Shown: positions 8,549 to 18,602 of the stretch, one piece after another
Numbering within the stretch: position 1 is the stretch's first letter
Layout of the letters: every line of letters starts with the position of its first letter
Origin: Chroococcus sp. FPU101
GTDB taxonomy: Bacteria; Cyanobacteriota; Cyanobacteriia; Cyanobacteriales; Microcystaceae
DNA: 64,000 nt
Direction of reading: 5' to 3'
NCBI RefSeq assembly: GCF_017312365.1
Contig: NZ_BLJI01000014.1
Location: 1 to 64,000 of the forward strand
Program-made: the position numbers and the translations under genes
The notes under the pieces: generated by a model
What the model was told of the DNA's origin: nothing
The model's database searches: none
What the model saw: only the letters and a program-made list of their open reading frames with translations

Positions 8549-9151
8549 TTACATAATTGGTTCGAGTAACGCTTCCTTAATTGCTTTGAGTACCCGTTGA
8601 TCTTTAACCATCCACGCATGAAGGATAACTGGTATCTGGATTTCTCGTCCAATGCCTAACAAAGTACTACTAGCAGGTACAATCATTAAATCGTAGGGTG
8701 TCCAGATAAAAGTACATTTGATTTGATTTAATCGATGTTGGCAATCTTGATTTAAGTCTTTGATAAAATCACTATCGGGACGCATTTGGACAATTCCAGG
8801 TAGGGGTAATGAATATGCGATCGTTGTTCCTCGATTAGGTGCTGAAATATTAATATAGCGTTGGACTTTTTTGATTCCTTCTAATCGTTGTAAATAATAT
8901 CTTGTAATTAAACCACCCATACTAAAGCCAATAATATCAATAGGTTGGTCTGCTGGAAAGGTATGAGTAATATATTCAGCCAGTTGTAAAGCTAAGATTT
9001 CGAGTTTAGCACTCCCATAATTAGGAATTAAATTAAGTGAATGAACTAACCAGCCTGATTGAGCTAAATCAGTCGATATTGTATCAAACACGGTGACTGT
9101 ATCATAAAGCCCATGAACGAGAACAACTGGATTTTTAGCAATTGTCATCAA
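8549..9151 (-). CDS. Lipase/esterase, alpha/beta hydrolase fold
   Basis: The 200-residue protein begins with the oxyanion-loop motif VVLVHGLYDT (9-18). It has the nucleophile elbow GFSMGG with Ser77, a likely catalytic Asp154 in TPYDLMIVP, and His178 in VILHAW. These are the triad elements of class 2-type triacylglycerol lipases, and the size is that of short cyanobacterial lipases. There is no signal peptide, so it acts inside the cell. The substrate is unknown. It is monocistronic, separated by about 280 bases from the divergent phytochrome operon. Confidence 0.83.
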   Translation of the reverse strand: MMTIAKNPVVLVHGLYDTVTVFDTISTDLAQSGWLVHSLNLIPNYGSAKLEILALQLAEYITHTFPADQPIDIIGFSMGGLITRYYLQRLEGIKKVQRYINISAPNRGTTIAYSLPLPGIVQMRPDSDFIKDLNQDCQHRLNQIKCTFIWTPYDLMIVPASSTLLGIGREIQIPVILHAWMVKDQRVLKAIKEALLEPIM

Positions 9152-9427
9152 GTTTTATAACGAAATAATAACAAATATGAATTTATTATATCATTCACAT
9201 CTTTTCCTTACAGTTGCTTGAAAAAACAACGCAATAGTTAATAGAAACTCAAAGAGGAATTAAAAATCTGTAAGCTATACTACTATATAGCCAATCCAAC
9301 CCTTAGATAAAAATAGTTATTATTACTCATTCCATTGATAGCTAAATTGGTTCATTTTTTTAGCTTAAACAGAGAAAACAAAACCCAAAAGGGTAGAGAA
9401 AAAAAGAATTTTTTAGGAGTAAAACTT

Positions 9428-11734
9428 ATGACTCAGGTAGACTTTTCCGCTCAAAATCCTGATCTAGCTCGTCTCGAAGAACCGATTCATTTATATCATC
9501 AAATTCAACCTCATGGTGTTGTTTTTGTTCTAGATGAACCCGATTTAAACATTGTCCAAGTAAGTAGTAATGCTCAACAGATTTTAGGTTTACAAATTGA
9601 CGAAATTTTAGACGCTAACTTAGAAGATATTTTTGATTCTTTCCAACTTGAACGCATCAAAGAAGGGATTCAAGACGACAATTTTGATTTTCTCAATCCG
9701 TCTAAAGTTTGGGCTAGAGTTCAAGGGGATGAATATGTAGTATTTGATGGCATTTTCCATCGTAATTCTCAAGGAATGCTCATCCTAGAATTAGAACCTG
9801 CGATCTCTTATGAAAATATTCCTTTTTTGAGTTTCTATCATCTAGCAAAAACTTCGATTAATAAACTTGAAGAAACATCCACACTTAATGATTTTTGTCA
9901 AGTGATTGTTCAAGAAATTCGCAAAATGACCGACTTTGATCGCGTCATGTTATATCGATTTGATGAAGATAATCACGGTGATGTGTTAGCAGAAGATAAA
10001 TTAGATGAATTAGAATCTTATTTAGGTTTACGTTTTCCTGAAACAGATATTCCTAAACCCGCAAGACAATTACTAAGTTCTAATTGGATTCGTTTGATTC
10101 CTGATGCGAAAGCTTCATCAGTTCAACTCATTCCTGCAATTAATCCTATTATTGAGCAACCGATTGATTTTACCCATTCGATCCTCAGAAGTGCCTCACC
10201 TTGCCATTTAGAATATCTTCATAACATGAATGTGGGGTCTTCTCTGACGATTTCTCTAATTAAAGATCAAAAACTTTGGGGAATTATTGCTTGTCATCAT
10301 CAAACCCCGAAATATGTATCCTATGAATTGCGTAAAGCTTGCGAATTCTTAGGACGTGTTGTATTTTCTGAAATTTCCTCCCGTGAAGAAACCGAAGATT
10401 ATGATTATCGGATGAGACTAAATTACACTCAATCGCTTTTGATTGATTATATGTCCCAAGATGATAATTTTATTAATGGTTTAGTCAAACATAACCCCAA
10501 TCTTTTAAGTGTTACCAGTTCCCAGGGTGCAGCGATTTGTATTAGTGGAAATTATACCTTAGTCGGTAGAACACCCGAAGAAGAAGAACTAAACTATCTC
10601 ATTCAATGGTTACAGAATAATGTAAATGATGAGATCTTTTATACAGATTCTTTACCGCAGATTTATCCAGATGCAATAAAGTACAAAGATATTGCCAGTG
10701 GACTTTTAGCCATTCCAATATCTAAACGAAATTATGTTCTGTGGTTCCGTCCCGAAGTCATTCAGACGGTAAACTGGGGAGGAGATCCCAATAAAGCGTT
10801 CTCTACGACTAATAATAATGGTAATCTCCGTTTGTGTCCGCGTAAATCTTTTGAATTGTGGAAAGAAACAGTACGTTTATCCTCGCTTCCTTGGAAACAA
10901 GTCGAAGTCAATGCAGCTTTAGAACTCAGAAAAGCGATCGTTAACATTGTACTGCGACAAGCGGATGAATTAGCCCAACTCGCACAAGATTTAGAACGGT
11001 CTAACGCTGAATTGAAAAAGTTTGCCTATGTTGCATCCCATGACTTACAAGAACCCCTTAACCAAGTCGCTAACTATGTACAATTGCTAGAAATGCGCTA
11101 TCAAGGGGAACTCGATGAAGATGCGAAAGAATTTATCAATTTCGCCGTCGAGGGTGTTAGTTTAATGCAAACTCTGATTGATGATGTTTTAGCTTATTCT
11201 AAAGTGGATATGCAGGGAGTAGAATATCAACTGACTAATGCTGAAACCGCTTTAGACAGAGCTTTAGCTAATCTACGGGGACGAATTGCCGAAACAGGTG
11301 CTAAGATTACTCATGATCCCCTACCGACGATTTTGGCCGATAGTACACAATTAATGCAATTGTTCCAAAATCTGATCGGAAATGCGATTAAATTCCGTAG
11401 CGAACAACCCCCAGAAATATCCATTAGCGCACAACGCTTAGAGGATGTCTGGTTATTTGCGGTACGTGATAATGGAATTGGAATCGAGCCTCAGTTTTCT
11501 GAACGAATCTTTGTCATTTTCCAACGTCTGCATACACGGGATGAATATCCAGGGACTGGAATGGGGTTAGCAATTTGTAAGAAAATTCTTGAGTGTCACA
11601 GAGGACGAGTTTGGGTAGAATCTGAACTCGGACAAGGAGCCACATTTTATTTTACCATTCCCATAGGAGGCCGTGAACGTGATCGCAGAAGAGGTCGCCA
11701 AGCACAAAATTATCTTGTTGGTGGAAGACAGTAA
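9428..11734 (+). CDS. cph1: Phytochrome photoreceptor histidine kinase (Cph1-like)
   Basis: This red/far-red receptor kinase starts at ATG 9428, preceded by AGGAG at 9416-9420; the open frame upstream (to 9335) lacks family sequence. The product is 768 residues: PAS (about 15-115), GAF (about 135-310) with FPETDIP and the bilin-attachment Cys259 in SPCHLEYL, PHY (about 320-510) with the tongue motif PRKSFELW, HisKA with SHDLQEPLNQ (His538) and HATPase with DNGIGIEP and GTGMGLAI. Cysteine and histidine numbers equal those recalled for Synechocystis Cph1, so it should bind phycocyanobilin covalently. It overlaps the following response regulator gene, which is probably its phosphotransfer partner. 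Confidence 0.93.
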   Translation: MTQVDFSAQNPDLARLEEPIHLYHQIQPHGVVFVLDEPDLNIVQVSSNAQQILGLQIDEILDANLEDIFDSFQLERIKEGIQDDNFDFLNPSKVWARVQGDEYVVFDGIFHRNSQGMLILELEPAISYENIPFLSFYHLAKTSINKLEETSTLNDFCQVIVQEIRKMTDFDRVMLYRFDEDNHGDVLAEDKLDELESYLGLRFPETDIPKPARQLLSSNWIRLIPDAKASSVQLIPAINPIIEQPIDFTHSILRSASPCHLEYLHNMNVGSSLTISLIKDQKLWGIIACHHQTPKYVSYELRKACEFLGRVVFSEISSREETEDYDYRMRLNYTQSLLIDYMSQDDNFINGLVKHNPNLLSVTSSQGAAICISGNYTLVGRTPEEEELNYLIQWLQNNVNDEIFYTDSLPQIYPDAIKYKDIASGLLAIPISKRNYVLWFRPEVIQTVNWGGDPNKAFSTTNNNGNLRLCPRKSFELWKETVRLSSLPWKQVEVNAALELRKAIVNIVLRQADELAQLAQDLERSNAELKKFAYVASHDLQEPLNQVANYVQLLEMRYQGELDEDAKEFINFAVEGVSLMQTLIDDVLAYSKVDMQGVEYQLTNAETALDRALANLRGRIAETGAKITHDPLPTILADSTQLMQLFQNLIGNAIKFRSEQPPEISISAQRLEDVWLFAVRDNGIGIEPQFSERIFVIFQRLHTRDEYPGTGMGLAICKKILECHRGRVWVESELGQGATFYFTIPIGGRERDRRRGRQAQNYLVGGRQ

Positions 11735-12125
11735 AGCTGATATCCGCTTAGTTCAAGAAGTGCTGAAAAGTAGTTCTGTCTCTCATGAACTGATTATCGT
11801 CAGGAATGGGATGGATGCAATGGCCTATTTGCGCAAAGAGGGAGAGTATAGTGATGCTCTCCGTCCTAACTTAATTCTGCTCGATCTTAATCTTCCCCGT
11901 AAAGATGGTCGAGAAGTGCTTGCTGAAATTAAATCTGATCCTGAATTGAAAAGAATTCCAGTTGTTGTTTTAACGACATCGCGCAACGAGGAGGACATTT
12001 ATTATAGTTATGAATTGCACGTCAATTGCTACATTACTAAATCTCGCAATCTCAATGAACTGTTTAAAATTGTCAAAGGGATAGAAGAATTTTGGTTAAG
12101 CACAGTCACCTTACCTTTTGAATAA
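11679..12125 (+). CDS. rcp1: Rcp1-like response regulator (single REC domain)
   Basis: The product is one receiver domain: acidic pair in LLVEDSKAD, phosphoacceptor about Asp69 in LILLDLNLPRKDG, VLTTSR switch threonine and the lysine in YITKS. There is no output domain, as in Rcp1, the partner of Cph1. The start could be GTG 11673 or GTG 11679; the latter is chosen because AGGAGG at 11665-11670 then has a spacing of 8 bases. The gene begins inside the end of the phytochrome gene in another frame, so translation is coupled. Confidence 0.9.
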   Translation: MIAEEVAKHKIILLVEDSKADIRLVQEVLKSSSVSHELIIVRNGMDAMAYLRKEGEYSDALRPNLILLDLNLPRKDGREVLAEIKSDPELKRIPVVVLTTSRNEEDIYYSYELHVNCYITKSRNLNELFKIVKGIEEFWLSTVTLPFE

Positions 12126-12162
12126 GCAAAAATAGTTAGAGGAGGAACAGGGATATATAACA

Positions 12163-13326
12163 ATGATTTCGTCTGATATCATCCGTGTTTTGCTAATCGA
12201 AGATAATATCGCTGAAGCAAGACTATTACAAGAAATCCTCAAAGGTTCCCAACCTAAACAGTTTAGTTGGTCTCATGTGCAACGTCTTAAAGATGGACTC
12301 AAACAACTAAAAAATCAATCTTTTGATGTTATTTTACTTGATTTAACTCTTCCCGATAGTCAAGGGTTAGATTCTGTTGTTTCCTTGGTGCAAACGGTTC
12401 CACAACTTCCGATCGTTGTTCTAACCAATACCAATGATGATCAGCTTGCCTTAGAATCGTTACGATGTGGAGCGCAAGATTATTTAGTAAAACGTCAGGT
12501 GAATTTAGATTTGTTAGTCCGTTCCTTGTGTTATGCAATTGAACGCAAACAAACCGAAGAAGCGTTACGAGAGACTAAAAAAGTACTAGAAGTACGAGTA
12601 CAAGAACGCACCGCAGAACTTATCAAAGCACAGGAACTTAATCTACTAAAAACTGAATTTGTTTCGATGTTGTCCCATGATTTTAGAAATCCTTTGAATA
12701 CGATTCTTTTATCAGCAGGATTGTTAGAAGACAGTCGCGATCGCCTAACCAAAGAGCAACAAATATCTTATTTTCGCATGATTCGTACCGCGATTAAAGA
12801 TATGGATCAATTATTAACCGAAGTTCTTTTAATTGGTCGTGCCGACTCAGGACGGTTACTGTGTCAGTTTGAAGCGATTGATTTAGAATATTTTTGTAAA
12901 AGAATAGTTGAAACTCTACAACTTAGTAGTAAAGGAAAACATCAAATTATTTTGACGACTCAAGGCAATTTACAAGAGGGGTTGTGGGATGAAACATTAC
13001 TACGGCATATTTTAACAAACTTGATTGGCAATGCGATTAAATATTCACCCGAAGGTGGAACGATTCATCTTACCGTGATTGCAGAAGCCGAACAAATGAT
13101 TTTTGAGATCCAAGATCAAGGAATGGGTATTCCTACTGAAGACCTCAACAATCTATTTAACCCCTTCTATCGTGGAAGTAACGTCGATCTCATACCAGGA
13201 ACAGGTTTAGGACTTGCGATCGTACAGCGATGTGTCGAAGCTCATCAAGGCACAATTAAAGTAGAAAGTCAAGTAGGACTCGGCACAAATTTTACACTGA
13301 TTTTTCCGATTATTTCCTTCGACTAA
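12163..13326 (+). CDS. Histidine kinase with N-terminal receiver domain
   Basis: The 387-residue protein has a receiver domain (1-125, phosphoacceptor Asp60 in VILLDLTLPDSQG), a short coiled coil (about 130-160), HisKA with SMLSHDFRNPLNTIL (His172) and HATPase with NLIGNAIKYSPEGG and GTGLGLAIVQRC. It has no sensor or membrane domain. Its input is therefore likely phosphate from another kinase, and the natural candidate is the phytochrome two genes upstream, perhaps through the Rcp1-like protein. It is preceded by a strong Shine-Dalgarno AGAGGAGG at 12137-12144. Confidence 0.88.
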   Translation: MISSDIIRVLLIEDNIAEARLLQEILKGSQPKQFSWSHVQRLKDGLKQLKNQSFDVILLDLTLPDSQGLDSVVSLVQTVPQLPIVVLTNTNDDQLALESLRCGAQDYLVKRQVNLDLLVRSLCYAIERKQTEEALRETKKVLEVRVQERTAELIKAQELNLLKTEFVSMLSHDFRNPLNTILLSAGLLEDSRDRLTKEQQISYFRMIRTAIKDMDQLLTEVLLIGRADSGRLLCQFEAIDLEYFCKRIVETLQLSSKGKHQIILTTQGNLQEGLWDETLLRHILTNLIGNAIKYSPEGGTIHLTVIAEAEQMIFEIQDQGMGIPTEDLNNLFNPFYRGSNVDLIPGTGLGLAIVQRCVEAHQGTIKVESQVGLGTNFTLIFPIISFD

Positions 13327-13564
13327 CTTTCCTATCAATAAAACTTTAGAAGCGTTGGACAAAGATAAAATTTCTTCGGTTAATCACTCTATAGATCGCA
13401 TAGCTTTTAGACTATCTCTTTGACTGTATTTTTAAGTGCACCTAAATTTATTCCTTTTGAAGATCCTCCATCTCCCCAGAGTGAAGCAGTTTTAAGTTAT
13501 ATTAAAATATAGAAACAAAAGTTTACATACATCGAGTTCCCGTTCACATCGCAGAGGGCTAGAC

Positions 13565-14992
13565 GTGACGCAAGATATCTTTAAGAACAACGGTAACCAA
13601 CCCCCAACTGAAATAGAACACGAATATCAATTCGATGCGACACCAACCAAAAAGCGTAATCAGTCATCTTTACTGTCGGGTAGTAAAGGTGTTCTAGTTG
13701 GAATTGGATTAGGTGCCTTATTAACCTTGGGCGGTACAAAATTTTTCGCTCAACCTAAACAAACTGAAGCCCCTCAAAGCGTTGCCCCCACAGCCCAAGC
13801 CCCTGCCCAAAGTGTGACGGTTTCAACCGTTCAACTATCCCCCATCAATCGTACACTTAAAGCAACAGGTACCGTTACGGCCGATGAATTGATTACCGTC
13901 AATGCTCAAGCCAATGGATTACAAATACAAGAAATCTATGTCGATGAAGGGGCATCGGTCAGCGCAGGACAACTTTTAGCCAGATTAGATGATTCTATTC
14001 TACAAGCCCAGTTAGCCCAAGCCCAAGCCAGTGTCGCCCAAGCCCAAGCCCGTTTAGCTGAACTGAAAGCAGGAACTCGAACCGAAGAAATAGCAAGAGC
14101 CAGAGAATCAGTCAGACAAACAGAAGCCGAACTAACTCAAGTAAAATCAGATTGGGACTTAGCGAAAAAAAGACTATCGAGAAACCAAACCCTAGAAGCA
14201 GAAGGAGCGATCGCACGAGATCGACTTGATGAAGCAATCAACGATGAACGTAGTAAACTCGCCCTAGTCCGCAGAACAGAAGCCGAACTCAGAGAAAATC
14301 AACAGCAACTAGCCGAATTACAAGCAGGGCCGCGTTCTGAAGTCATTGCTCAAGCAACAGCCCAACTCGCCCAAGCTAAAAGTCAAGTCCAAGTCATCAC
14401 CGCCCAACTAAAAAATACTCGTATTATCTCCCCAGTCAACGGCAAAATTACTCAACGCAATGCCAGAGTAGGAGATACCACTAATGCTTCATCACAAGGG
14501 GCTTTATTTGAAATTATCGAAGCAGAACGCTTAGAATTACACCTCAAAATCCCTGAAAATCAATTAACCGCCATTCGTATTGGTCAAAAAGTTGAAATTA
14601 CCTCCGATGCCGATTCAAGCCTAAAACTAATAGGTACCATCCGAGAAATTAACCCTGTAGTTGATATAGAATCGCGTCAGGCAACGGTGAAAGTTGATTT
14701 ACCCTTTTTCGGCTCCCTCAAACCTGGAATGTTTCTACGGGCTTCTATTGTGACAAATAGCGCAACAAGCATAACGGTGCCGATGGATGGAATTTTACCC
14801 CAGTCGGATGGAAAAGCAATTGCATACATTATCCAACCCAACAACACAGTCATTGCTCAAACCGTTAGCCTAGGCGAAATTCTACCCAATAATCAGATCG
14901 AAATCACCAACGGATTAAATGTAGGGGATCGCATTGTGATCAAAGGTGCAGCTTATCTTAATGATGGCGACAAAATTCAGATTAAATCCTAA
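13565..14992 (+). CDS. RND efflux periplasmic adaptor (HlyD/MFP family)
   Basis: This is the 475-residue membrane-fusion subunit linking an RND pump to an outer-membrane channel. It has a hydrophobic segment GVLVGIGLGALLTLGG near 45-60 as inner-membrane anchor, a biotinyl-lipoyl half motif (VNAQANGLQIQEIYVDEGASV), a long Ala/Gln-rich coiled-coil hairpin (about 140-280), the second lipoyl half (ARVGDTTNA) and C-terminal beta domains. The GTG start at 13565 is supported by AGAGGG just upstream. The pump gene follows after 8 bases, so the two form an operon. Substrate is unknown; the region faces the scytonemin regulators, so a link to pigment export is only a guess. Confidence 0.9.
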   Translation: MTQDIFKNNGNQPPTEIEHEYQFDATPTKKRNQSSLLSGSKGVLVGIGLGALLTLGGTKFFAQPKQTEAPQSVAPTAQAPAQSVTVSTVQLSPINRTLKATGTVTADELITVNAQANGLQIQEIYVDEGASVSAGQLLARLDDSILQAQLAQAQASVAQAQARLAELKAGTRTEEIARARESVRQTEAELTQVKSDWDLAKKRLSRNQTLEAEGAIARDRLDEAINDERSKLALVRRTEAELRENQQQLAELQAGPRSEVIAQATAQLAQAKSQVQVITAQLKNTRIISPVNGKITQRNARVGDTTNASSQGALFEIIEAERLELHLKIPENQLTAIRIGQKVEITSDADSSLKLIGTIREINPVVDIESRQATVKVDLPFFGSLKPGMFLRASIVTNSATSITVPMDGILPQSDGKAIAYIIQPNNTVIAQTVSLGEILPNNQIEITNGLNVGDRIVIKGAAYLNDGDKIQIKS

Positions 14993-15000
14993 CTTAAACT

Positions 15001-18000
15001 ATGTCCTTTAATCTATCCACTTGGTCAATTAAAAACCCGATCCCGATTTTAGTTAGTTTTCTTGTACTAGCGTTGGCGGGATGGTTTTCTTTTATTAGTT
15101 TAGGCATTGATCGTAATCCTAATATCGACGTACCCGCAGTGATTATTACTGTAACGCAACCGGGTGCGGGGCCAGTGGAACTCGAAACCCAAGTCACCAA
15201 AAAGATCGAAGATGCGGTGGCAGGTTTAGGGAATATCGATCAGATTAGCTCAAACGTTGCCGAAAGTTCAAGCACTACTACCGTTAATTTTGTCCTTGGA
15301 ACCGATAGCAACCAAGCAACCAATGATGTTCGTAATGCGGTTGCCCAAATTCGGCAAGATTTACCGCAAGATATCAATGAACCTATTGTTAAAAGATTAG
15401 AATTTTCTGGTGGCTCAGTCATTACCTATGCCGTATCATCAGATAAGCGCTCGGTAGAGGAACTAAGTGATTTAGTTGATCGCAGAATTAGCCGAGTTTT
15501 AGCCAATGTCCAAGGTGTAGCACAAATTGATCGCATTGGTGGAGTAGATCGAGAAATTAGAGTAGACTTAGATCCCAGTCGCTTGCTCGCATATGGTATT
15601 ACCGCGACACAAGTCAATGATCAGATCCGCAATTTTAATATTAATTTACCTGGGGGACGTTCTGAAGTTGGTGGCAGTGAACAAACCGTCAGAACCCTTG
15701 GCAGTGCGAAAACAGTAGCAGATTTAAGCAATTATCGCATCGTTTTACCCAATGGTGATAATGTTCCGCTTGGAAATTTAGGAAAGGTAGAAGATAGTTA
15801 TGCTGATCCGCGATCTTCGGCTTATCTTAATGGTAAATCAGTTGTTGGTTTCTCGGTTTTACGAAGTAGTGGTAGTACCTTAGTCACGGTTGAAGAAGCA
15901 GTTAGGGTTGCGATCGCTAATTTAGAACAAAGCTTACCTGATGATCTTAAATTTAATCTCGTTTTTACACGCGCCAAAGATATTAAAGAGTCTTATCAAG
16001 GAACCCTTAATGATTTAATTAGTGGTTGCATTTTAACCGTTATTGTGGTAGGGCTTTTCCTCAGAGATTGGCGGATGACGCTGATTACTGCGATCGCACT
16101 TCCCCTATCGATTATTCCCACATTTTGGGTGATGCAAGCATTTGGCTATACCCTTAACGGTATGACATTACTGGGTTTAGCCCTTGCTATTGGGAACTTA
16201 GTCGATGATGCGGTTTGTATGGTGGAAAATATCGATACTCACCTACAAGAAGGAAAAACACCCTATCAAGCTGCTGTCGATGCCTCTAGTGAAATTGGGT
16301 TAGCGGTTTTAGCATCTGCGGCGACTATTATCGCTGTATTTCTCCCCGTCGCATTTATGGGAGGTATACCTGGACAATTTTTTAAACCCTTCGGTGTCAC
16401 TGTATCTGTTTCTACGATCTTTTCCTCCCTCGTTGCCGTAACAATTACGCCGATGGTCAGTGCGTATGTACTGAAACCCAAAAGAGTCCAAAATTTAGAT
16501 CAAAATACATATACTTCGGGTTGGGGTATTTATCGTCGTTTACTCAAATGGGCGTTACATCATCGTATTACAACACTGATTATTGCGATCGTCTTTTTCA
16601 TTGGTAGCTTACAACTCATTCCCTTCATTCCTCAAGGTTTATTTAGTAGCCCCGATACAGGTTTAAGTACTGTTACTGTGGATCTTCCTCCTGGTTCAAC
16701 TCTTGCTGATACAACTAATGTCGTTCAAGAAACCACCCAGTTATTACGCAATAATTCTGAAGTGAGTAGCGTTTTAGCCAATATTGGGGGCAGTAAAGTT
16801 AACACCGCAACAGTATACGTTAATCTGATTCCCAAAGATGAAAGAAATATCTCTCAACAAGAATTTGAAGAGAAAATGCGCTTAGAATTTAGAGAAATAC
16901 CTGGGGCGCGGGTATCTTTTCGGAGTCAGGGCGCGGGAGGTGGTAGTAAAGACGTTTCTATCGTCTTAAAAAGCGAAAATGGCGAATTATTAGCACAAAC
17001 GGCGAACACCTTAGAACGACAAATGCGAAGTGTTCCAGGTTTAGTCGAAGTCACTTCGAGTATTAGCCTAGTTAAACCTGAAATTATTATTACACCCGAT
17101 CCCATACGGGCGGCGGATCAGAATGTCTCGGTACAAGCGATCGCACGTACAGCATCTCTCGCTTTGATTGGGGATAATGATTCTAACTTAGCTAAATTTA
17201 ATTTAAGCGATCGACAAATTCCCATTAGAGTTAAAATTGCTTCTATTGAACGGAGCGAAATTGACACGCTAAAAAACTTAAGAGTTCCCAGTTCTGATGG
17301 TACCCTAGTTCCGTTGAGTTCAGTTGCTAATATTAGTTTAGGAAGTGGCCCTGCTGAAATTGAACGCTTTAACCGCAGTCGTCGTGTGGAATTAGGGGCA
17401 AATTTAGAAGGATTATCATTAGGGCAAGCATTAACGAAAATTCGCGCTTTACCTGCAATGAACCCCTTACCCGCAGAAGTCACAGAAGAACCTTTTGGGG
17501 AAGCGAAAATCATGCGAGATATCTTTAGTCGCTTTCTAGCGGCTTTAGGTTTAGCGGTATTGGGAATTTATGGCGTTTTAGTGCTACTGTATAACAATTT
17601 CCTCTATCCTGTGGCAATTTTAACCGCTTTACCCCTTTCCATTGGTGGGGCATTTTTAGGGTTACTCATTGCCCAAAAAGAATTAGGATTATTTGCCTTA
17701 ATTGGTATTGTCTTATTAATGGGGTTAGTGACTAAAAATGCGATTCTTTTGGTCGATTTTGCCCTTGCTGCCTTACAAGAAGGAAAATCACAATACAAAG
17801 CCACTCTAGAAGCAGGTATTAGCCGTTTACGTCCGATTATGATGACTTCTGTTTCTACGATCATCGGTATGATCCCTATTGCTCTAGAATTGGGTGCAGA
17901 TGGCGAAACTCGTAGCCCAATGGCGATCGCAGTTATTGGTGGTTTTACAACATCGACGCTATTAACCTTAGTTGTTGTGCCTGTGATTTTTACCTATATT

Positions 18001-18096
18001 GATACTTTCTATCGTAGATTGCAAAAGATGTTTGTGAAAAAAGACAGAAAAAAGATTATACATTATTCACAAGACAACTTAGGTAACAAAAGTTAA
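15001..18096 (+). CDS. RND efflux pump, AcrB/MdtB type
   Basis: This 1031-residue inner-membrane proton/drug antiporter has the two-fold RND layout: a TM near 15-35, a periplasmic porter region, TM helices 2-7 (about 335-555), a second porter region and TM helices from about 860. The conserved proton-relay pair is visible in LALAIGNLVDDAVCMVENI, and the matching helix in the second half has LLMGLVTKNAILLVDFAL with its lysine. It follows its adaptor gene by 8 bases. No outer-membrane TolC gene is adjacent. Length fits the HAE1 family. Confidence 0.92.
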   Translation: MSFNLSTWSIKNPIPILVSFLVLALAGWFSFISLGIDRNPNIDVPAVIITVTQPGAGPVELETQVTKKIEDAVAGLGNIDQISSNVAESSSTTTVNFVLGTDSNQATNDVRNAVAQIRQDLPQDINEPIVKRLEFSGGSVITYAVSSDKRSVEELSDLVDRRISRVLANVQGVAQIDRIGGVDREIRVDLDPSRLLAYGITATQVNDQIRNFNINLPGGRSEVGGSEQTVRTLGSAKTVADLSNYRIVLPNGDNVPLGNLGKVEDSYADPRSSAYLNGKSVVGFSVLRSSGSTLVTVEEAVRVAIANLEQSLPDDLKFNLVFTRAKDIKESYQGTLNDLISGCILTVIVVGLFLRDWRMTLITAIALPLSIIPTFWVMQAFGYTLNGMTLLGLALAIGNLVDDAVCMVENIDTHLQEGKTPYQAAVDASSEIGLAVLASAATIIAVFLPVAFMGGIPGQFFKPFGVTVSVSTIFSSLVAVTITPMVSAYVLKPKRVQNLDQNTYTSGWGIYRRLLKWALHHRITTLIIAIVFFIGSLQLIPFIPQGLFSSPDTGLSTVTVDLPPGSTLADTTNVVQETTQLLRNNSEVSSVLANIGGSKVNTATVYVNLIPKDERNISQQEFEEKMRLEFREIPGARVSFRSQGAGGGSKDVSIVLKSENGELLAQTANTLERQMRSVPGLVEVTSSISLVKPEIIITPDPIRAADQNVSVQAIARTASLALIGDNDSNLAKFNLSDRQIPIRVKIASIERSEIDTLKNLRVPSSDGTLVPLSSVANISLGSGPAEIERFNRSRRVELGANLEGLSLGQALTKIRALPAMNPLPAEVTEEPFGEAKIMRDIFSRFLAALGLAVLGIYGVLVLLYNNFLYPVAILTALPLSIGGAFLGLLIAQKELGLFALIGIVLLMGLVTKNAILLVDFALAALQEGKSQYKATLEAGISRLRPIMMTSVSTIIGMIPIALELGADGETRSPMAIAVIGGFTTSTLLTLVVVPVIFTYIDTFYRRLQKMFVKKDRKKIIHYSQDNLGNKS

Positions 18097-18602
18097 AATC
18101 GATAAAATAATCAAGATTTTATTGCTAAAGATGAACATTTTTTTGATAGTGAAAATTCACTTTGTTTTCTAGATAACAATATTCAAAAAAAGTGTAATTT
18201 TTCTATAAATTAATCACCTTACCTCACCTGCGCCAGCCCTCACCAATCATAAAGAAGACTAGGTTGAGGGGTAAAAATAATCATGTTTTTAAAAGTGATT
18301 TGATCAAAATAAAATCTGTCTTTCCACAAGTGGAGAAGAGAAAAGAAAAAAGTAAAAATAATCATGTTTTTAAAAGTGATTTGATTAAAATAAAATCTAT
18401 CTTAAGATTGATTTATAAAAATTAACATACACATAAGATTACGAGTAGCCCGCTTATTACTCCTATTGAAAAACAAGATATTTTCTTGCTTGGAGAATAA
18501 CGGAAAAAATTTAATTTATCATAAGGCATCAGTTCACCTGATCTTCTTTAAGCCCCGCCACAATTTTTAGTTAATCGCTCAATCACTTAGGCTATAAAAT
18601 TT
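18097..18602. other. 506-base intergenic region before the AraC-type regulator
   Basis: The region is AT-rich and holds no plausible gene. It contains a 52-base direct repeat in two copies (listed separately) and a C-rich stretch near 18225-18245 that resembles the dispersed sequence found again downstream of the scy operon near 40665. It must carry the promoter of the response regulator starting at 18603. Confidence 0.6.
18271..18403. repeat. Two-copy 52-base direct repeat
   Basis: Copy 1 is 18271-18322 and copy 2 is 18352-18403, a period of 81 bases. They start GTAAAAATAATCATG and differ at only 2 of 52 positions (GATC/GATT and CTGT/CTAT). The 29-base spacer is unrelated. This is a recent partial duplication located about 200 bases upstream of the regulator gene at 18603, and it could double a regulatory site or be a neutral tandem duplication. 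Confidence 0.85.

Noticed and set aside
8455-8652. 65-residue minus-strand frame overlapping the lipase end
   Set aside because: It overlaps the lipase coding region in another frame and has no ribosome site or recognisable sequence.
13420-13512. Short coding-like stretch (LSAPKFIPFEDPPSPQ) after the REC-kinase gene
   Set aside because: It is only about 30 codons with no start, ribosome site or recognised family, so it was not listed as a gene remnant.
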